From assembly GCF_030272615.1 (NCBI RefSeq), contig NC_081405.1, forward strand, positions 610,511,065 to 610,575,064: 64,000 bases of DNA, in the 5' to 3' direction. Made by a program: the position numbers and the translations under genes. The notes below the pieces were generated by a model. It saw only the letters and a list, made by a program, of their open reading frames with translations. It did no database searches and was not told the DNA's origin. This DNA comes from Cryptomeria japonica. Taxonomy: Eukaryota > Streptophyta > Pinopsida > Cupressales > Cupressaceae. This document shows positions 57,536 to 64,000 of the stretch, in pieces. Positions within the stretch are counted from its first letter, which is position 1, and every line of letters begins with the position of its first letter.

Positions 57536-60500
57536 TGAATCCACAACCCACCACTTGCCTCGAGATTAGGCCCGGGATAGGCCTGGGACGGCCACACCTG
57601 AAACATGAACCTACAAATTCAAAGCTCCATGAATGAAAGCACAAATATGAACTTGTGAAATAGTTTACGTGCCTCTAATCAGAGAATTTTTATACAAAAT
57701 TAAAACCCATTTCAGATTATAATGTCTAGATTCTAAATATGTAAATTAATTTAAAAATTTATTATTTTAACTATTTTTCATTTAATTTATATTAAATTAG
57801 GTCCATAAATTTGAAATATTAACTAATTTTCTTAATTTAATAACTTTTTTATTTTAATGAATTTTGATAAAAAAATTATATGTCATCAATCTACACAAAA
57901 TTATTTTCTATTTAAAAAAAAAATTCAAAAAATGCTAAGTTTACGTCAAATTATGTGGGTCGTACACATCAAATTTTTAAAAAGATAATTAGGGCCATTA
58001 AAAAATTAATTAAAAAAAAAATATTTAAAAAAAAAATACAGAAAAATATGCTTATCAATCTTCAGTGTGTTACAAACCATTTCCCAAAATGGTTTGAAAA
58101 AATAATTTTAATTGTGTCAAAAAGTGTGGGTCGTACACATGAATGGTATGGTCCTAAAACAAACATTTTTAAAACATAGTTTTTAGAACTCCATCCAAAA
58201 AGTTATTTTTTATTATGTGGGTATTAGAAAAAATTACATATTTGAAAAGTACACTCAGAGGGCTATCTTTTATATTATTGACTTTTTCCAAGATTCAATC
58301 TCTAAGTGTTTCAAAATTTAAGCTCAAATGAGACAAAATCTTAAAAACAAGGAAAACACTTCCACTTTTTGGCCAAAAAGTGGACCCATCTTGCACTGAC
58401 CCTTATTAAATACTTTACCTATTCAAATGTTGTTATATAAGATCATTTATAAGCCAAGAAAAAATAAGGAAAATAATAACAGGCATAGGTTGCTTTAGAT
58501 TTATCCTCAATATTTGAGGGACAAGTTACTTGAGGAGGGTGGAATTCCAAGTACCTAAGGGCATTATATTGTGATGTATTAGATAGTAATCAATAAGGAT
58601 GTGGATTCATATGTTTTGTAAGGTTCCTTATTTACTAATTAGAATAAATATATTTTAGGTAGTTCAATGTTATATATTATGAGGCTTGAGGAAGCTATAC
58701 TATGTAAAAATAATTACATATATTTGGGATGTCTTTTTGGATATATACGCTAGGGTGGCTTCTTCTAACAAGGAGAATTGTAAATCAAAGTAAATTTGTA
58801 GAAATAATATACCATTTTCACATAACATTCACAAGATAAATAAATATAAAATAATTGTTTAGAATTAATAGTGCAAAAGAATAATAATCACACTACAAGA
58901 TAATGCTAGATGCACTTTAGGAAAACTCTTTTAACAAAAAAGCTAGCCTCGAAAAGTACCCACACAACTCAATACACTATCTCAAAAGAAAAAATTATAA
59001 TTAAATGTAATCTATTCATGTAAGACCTCTAAATTATCAAGCAAATTAGTTGCATTACTCCAAGTAGACACAAAAGTGAGAACTATGTAGCCACAGATCC
59101 TAATCCAGGCTTACACTAGTCATATATGCAACTTACAAGAGATGCTTAATTCATCCTTATCCTACAAACCAAATGTTATACAATCCAACCTCAACGACTA
59201 CTTTTGATAGTCTTTTATAAGACAAGTATTGTAGAAAATCACAAAATCATATTAAATAAACCATCTTCCTAAAAAATATGAGGTCACTAAACCATGACCC
59301 TATAGTAAAATATTTGGTACTAAGTTTTCTTAATATTAGATATATCCCAATATGAAATTCAATTTAAATATTTATATAAATGTCACATGTACACCATGAA
59401 AGTCCCCCAAGAATTCCTAACCCACATGGAATCCACATTACTAGGATATACCACAATTAAATATTCATTTTTTGCATTATAAGCATTATTATAGTACAAT
59501 TTATAGAACACACCTTTTCCAACAATATTTTGCTCTCAATTTATTTATATTATATTAGATTGTATCCCTACTCTCTTTTTAAAATTTATAACACACTTTC
59601 TAGTATATTAGAATGCATCTTTTCTCTCTATTTTTAATTCATAGCACACCTTATGCACATTAAGCTGATTTGTCTAAAAGGCTTTGATCTGTAATGTAGT
59701 ATACATCTAGTTCTCTATATTGTTATTAGTGAGATGTTGGGAAAGATATATGCCCTTCACTAGTTTGGTGGATTTCATTTAGACATCATAACAAACAAAA
59801 TTTGATATTTATCAAACCCTTTTGTAATAAACTACAAGCATTGTCTAGAATATATTTAAATGTTTGAGAAGTTTCAACACCTTCATGAAAAAATTTACTT
59901 GTCTTGTTATAAATTTACATTTATCTTCATTGTCCTTATAAATTTGGTTAATAGAACCAATAGGATGCTCATCACTATTCTAATCATTCTGAGTCAATAG
60001 TGATATAGTGGTGTAGTCAATTATCATAGAAATATAGTTTGAATGGTGTTTATAAATGTGGGTTGTTTAGGTTTTGAACTTTAGTAATTGCCCACTTGAT
60101 AACTTCAAAGACCCATTTCCCATCATTTATTCATTTGATATCATTTTATATGGTAACCCTAACTAGATTGGAAACATTACCTTGGGGGATAAATTTGAAC
60201 AACTAGCTTATTAATTTTGCACAATGATAGTCTAGATGAAGGGGCGCAATCCCAATCTTGTGAACTTTCACAATGTTGGGTATAACCAGGTTAAACTCAT
60301 GTGTTAATTTCTCTTCCATAATGGTAGAATCAGTCTTAAAATTGCTTAGTTTCATTCTATATAAACTACTTCATAGATCTTGGCATTTAAGGCATCATGA
60401 TTTGAAGTATAATTAGCTTTCTAACAAAAAAATTCATAACAAGTTTTCATATTTCTAGCATGTTAATCTTTACGTTGATGAGTTAGGAATGCAATTCTAT

Positions 60501-63500
60501 ATCTTAATTATAGATCATCGTTACTCTTGTGTTTTCCATTTTAACACATAAAGGAGCCTCCTCGCAACATTATTTTTAATGTTGGAATTTCTCCTATGGG
60601 AAAAGTATCCCACAATTCTACATTGTCAATATAGTCCTAAATTAGTACTTTTTACAAGAAAATGAACAATCAAGTTGCATGAGGACTATAATCCTCCAAT
60701 CCCATGAAAAAAGGAAATGATCAACTTTTGTTTTGGGCAGTGGAAGTTATCTTTTTCGTTTTCATTTACAGCAATTATTTTGATAGGCACAAAAATATTG
60801 ACATGCTTAATTTGTTCCTATACCATATTTTTACCAAATATTTTGGGTCCCATGTTGTTTGGATCATTCTTAGGCCATTCTATACCTATTTTGCCTTGTG
60901 CCAATCTTTGTATTTTATGATTGCAAGAATTTGCATCATCAAGTGAGTGAAATTGTGATTCAACATTTGATCTAACTAGGATTTTAGGAACTTGCAAACA
61001 TAAAAATATAATAGGAAATTGTTTATCATTTAACAAACTTATGGATTTCGCTTGCAAAAATACACAAAGAGTAGAAGAAATCCTTCTATTGCTATTGGTC
61101 GATCATTCTCCATCATAAGTTAGACATTCTATCCTTGTTGAAGGATGAATTGTAAAGGTTCCTAGGACCTATTCAGGTTCCATAGACACTTGGAGATGAT
61201 TTCAGTTTGAAAGTGCTCCACATTAAATAGAAACGTGATATTCAAACATTTAGTTTTCATAATTTCAAAATTTTATCCGAATTTCCATCTTGAACATCCA
61301 ATTTGGACTACGTTGATCATCAACATTGCAATATATAAATTCAATGATTGGCATTCATGGAAAAATGAAAAACCAAAGAAATAATTTTAATTGCCTTTTA
61401 TGGTTTGTAAAACAAGTCCTACTAGCTCTATGCACAAAATATTGCTATGAATTTAATACATGTCTAGTTAGGCATTCCCCCACATCCTAGAAGAGGTTAT
61501 GTTAGATCTTATCACTCCCATCTCCATCATAACAATCTCTCTCATTAATCTTCAATGCCTCTTCCCTACTCCCCTTTGGCCATACCTAGAAATGTTGTTT
61601 GAATTTTCTTTTAGTTCTATGTTGTTTGAAGTTTCTTTTAGTTCTATTTGATATTTTTAGATTCAATGTCTATTTACAGAAACTTGACAATCTAGCATAA
61701 AACAAAAAGTCAAAAAAGAAAATTGAATTTGTTTTCAGATTGGATGTTATTCTTGTACTCCTAGTGCATAGTTGCTTGCCCATGCCTATTCCAACGCTCC
61801 CCTTTTGCATACACCCAAGATACACTAGAAAATCGAATTTGATCAGTTGACAAACTTTCTTCTAACAAGATAATTTTTCTACCAGCTTTACCAAATCCTA
61901 CTATTAAAAGAAGACAATTTTGCTATTAGCTTTACCAAATCCTACTACAAAAACAAGGCGATTTCATTGCCAGGTTTACTAAATCCTACTACAAATATAG
62001 TCCCTATCTTTGGTGGCAAGAACTCCACTACTCTGCAACACTTATTGAAATCTACAAGTCATTCAATTGTTGTCTTTGTTTAAGAAAAGGAGCTCTATAA
62101 TGCTCGTGTGTTGCTAATTGAATTAATCTCTATATTGAATTAATCTCTAATTGAATTAATCTCTATATTAAAAAAATATAGATAAATTTATATTTAATAT
62201 ATAATTTGATCAATGATCTATGGAATCGTTTGAAATATTGAATTATAATAAAATTAAATATTTTACATTTTAAAGAAATCTTAATTTGTTATACATGAAT
62301 TTAACACAATTTTTTTTTCTTATTTCGATATAATTATATTTGATATGTAATTTGATCAATGACATATAAAATCATTTGAATTTTAAAATTATTTTGATTT
62401 GTATAATAGACATTTCTGTTTTACAAAAAACAAATGTTATATATTTAAAAAGAATTTCACACAAAAAGATACTTTTTCATTATGATATTTAATATAAATC
62501 ATGTTACTTCACAAACATATATCAAATCTATATAAAAATAAAAATTGATGATTAAAATAGTTGTATATCTTTGATTATTTTATATTTTTTATGGATATTA
62601 ATCTTTCTAATAGAATTTAAACTACATTTTTGTTTTTCAAATTAAAACCATACAACTTTAATTATTTTCAAGAAAGGAAAATTTTTAGTATGTAGGTATG
62701 TATGTATGTATGTACATGTATGTTTCTCCATGGGTAGTCCTAGTCCACCTCTAATTAGAGGTGTTGGAAATGATATTTTTACCTTTGTTTAGTTATTTTT
62801 TTATTGTGTCTACTAGATTTGGTATCAATAATCAAATAAAATCTTCTGACCTTCCTATTGTTTAGCAAAATGCTTGTGAATTGTGCTGGCAGCATGTTAT
62901 TTGTGAGATAGATTCCAAATTTCAGCATCTCTTTTAAATAAAAAGAATTCGAAGAGTTCTTCAAGCTTCTTTAGTTTATCAAATTCATGATTTATCTTGG
63001 AACTTCAACTCCATATTCTTTGGTCATACCTCTTAAATGGAATGCAATTGCCAATTCTCTAGCCAATTGAACTTCAAACACCCTTAAAGAATTAAATGTT
63101 TTTTGTTGAAATTATTTTTCTCCATATTAAGTTAATCAATTAGTACATTTTCTTTAGAATGATGTGAGCTAATCATTGTGCTTCATTATTGCTTTTTTCT
63201 AGGGTCATATAGCTTTAGAGTTCGTGGAATTGTGGGAGACCTTTTTGGTTCATCCCTATTTCTCTTGTTGTGATAGCTATGATTGTCAGAAATATTTTTA
63301 TATTCTCTTTAGAACCCCTATGATATCATTTCATAACAGAATCGATCAACAATAATTTTTAACTTTTTTTAATCAGTTTGAAGACCAATATGTAGATATC
63401 CATTGAAAAAAGAAAGCTTTGAATATTCAAGAGATCATTTAGATGTTCTAGTTGATAGTGTTTGTGACTTAACCACCACTGCCCTAATTTAAAAATAGTT

Positions 63501-64000
63501 CTTCAATACTCAATTTGATGTTGCATTTAATAGGATTACGCATTCTTTTGCTCCGTTCTATTTTATCTCTAGCTTGTTATAGGAATTAGTGTCCTTATGG
63601 GACTTTCCTTTCCACCACAGTTTGTATTAGATCCTTTTGTTTTGTAATATATTGTGCATCTCTAATTTTCTGTTCTATCTTCTTATCAAAGAAGGTAGTT
63701 GCTCTATTGAGATTATATGGTAGTTTGCATTAGAATAAAATCTAAGTCTTTTGCTTTCTGTGTCTGCTAAAAAAAGAGAATAGAGCCGTCGTTTGTGTGC
63801 GAACAAATCTGATGTGCAATCTTTTATTTTTTTTTAACTCTACTGATGTAAAAGAAAGCACGCTGTTATAAATATTTTTATATAAAAAACAACGGTAGCT
63901 CTTGTTAACTTGATACCAAAAAAATGATTTTTCTGATCACCACTGCTTCTGCTTTCTCTATTTTTTTGGTTCAGTTTGTATGAATATATTTTTCTCTTTT
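57536..64000. other. AT-rich region, no gene recognised
   Basis: Contains two copies of GTGGGTCGTACACAT (57955 and 58127), a short (ATGT)n run at 62693-62724, and many short frames. Minus-strand fragments at 60150-61060 look faintly protein-like, but I could not tie them to a family. I found no LINE, LTR or terminal-repeat signature that I would defend. Confidence 0.35.

Noticed and set aside
60150-61060. Possible gypsy gag or protease-like fragments on the minus strand
   Set aside because: Resemblance was too weak and patchy; I could not identify an active-site or zinc-knuckle motif.

Overview
The window looks like repeat-rich nuclear DNA from a seed plant, most likely a gymnosperm (conifer-like). 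The reasons are very low gene density, AT-rich spacers, large nested LTR retrotransposons, decayed plant-type LINEs with a DUF4283/zinc-knuckle ORF1, a plant mobile domain (PMD) protein, and relics of plant nuclear gene families (cationic amino acid transporter, PPR, plastid lipoamide dehydrogenase). The species assignment is inference. I see no intact host gene.

Layout. 1-1760: decayed LINE ORF1 (+). 2824-11896: a CAT5-like cationic amino acid transporter gene (-), two exons and one 2.2 kb intron, killed by an in-frame TAG in exon 1 and by a complete Ty1/copia element (3877-8958, 5 bp target duplication AGTCG) inside exon 2. 13980-15430: second LINE ORF1 relic (+). 15627-15860: degenerate copia 5' LTR plus primer site. 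16556-16800: fragment of a plastid-type lipoamide dehydrogenase gene. About 17100-19190: decayed copia element (-).

21551-39879: an 18.3 kb Ty3/gypsy element of the Tat lineage (second, archaeal-type RNase H present). Its order is LTR, long leader with a 174-codon ORF, gag-pol riddled with nonsense codons, repeat-rich 3' region, an antisense plant-mobile-domain ORF (35574-37472), an array of 16 AGCGCT palindromes spaced about 20 bp apart (37668-37974), polypurine tract, and a truncated 3' LTR. The two LTR copies differ at only about 8 of 1326 positions although gag-pol carries 14 in-frame stops, each one C-to-T change away from an Arg or Gln codon.

40873-47555: two diverged copies of a PPR-gene fragment in inverted orientation, with a 1563 bp terminal-inverted-repeat element (43346-44908) between them. 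That element holds a gypsy-LTR fragment, a perfect 34 bp hairpin and long GA tracts. 50057-51429: solo LTR with a TTAAG duplication. 52200-53560: third LINE ORF1 relic (-). 55055-57535: decayed transposase-like gene (-) bracketed by GGGCCC-centred palindromes. 57536-64000: AT-rich sequence in which I recognise no gene.

Most of the window is therefore a record of transposon insertion and decay. The parts most worth pursuing are the antisense PMD gene with its palindrome array, the mismatch between young LTRs and a dead interior in the same element, and the two poorly classified DNA-transposon-like units near 44 kb and 56 kb. All identity counts are by eye.
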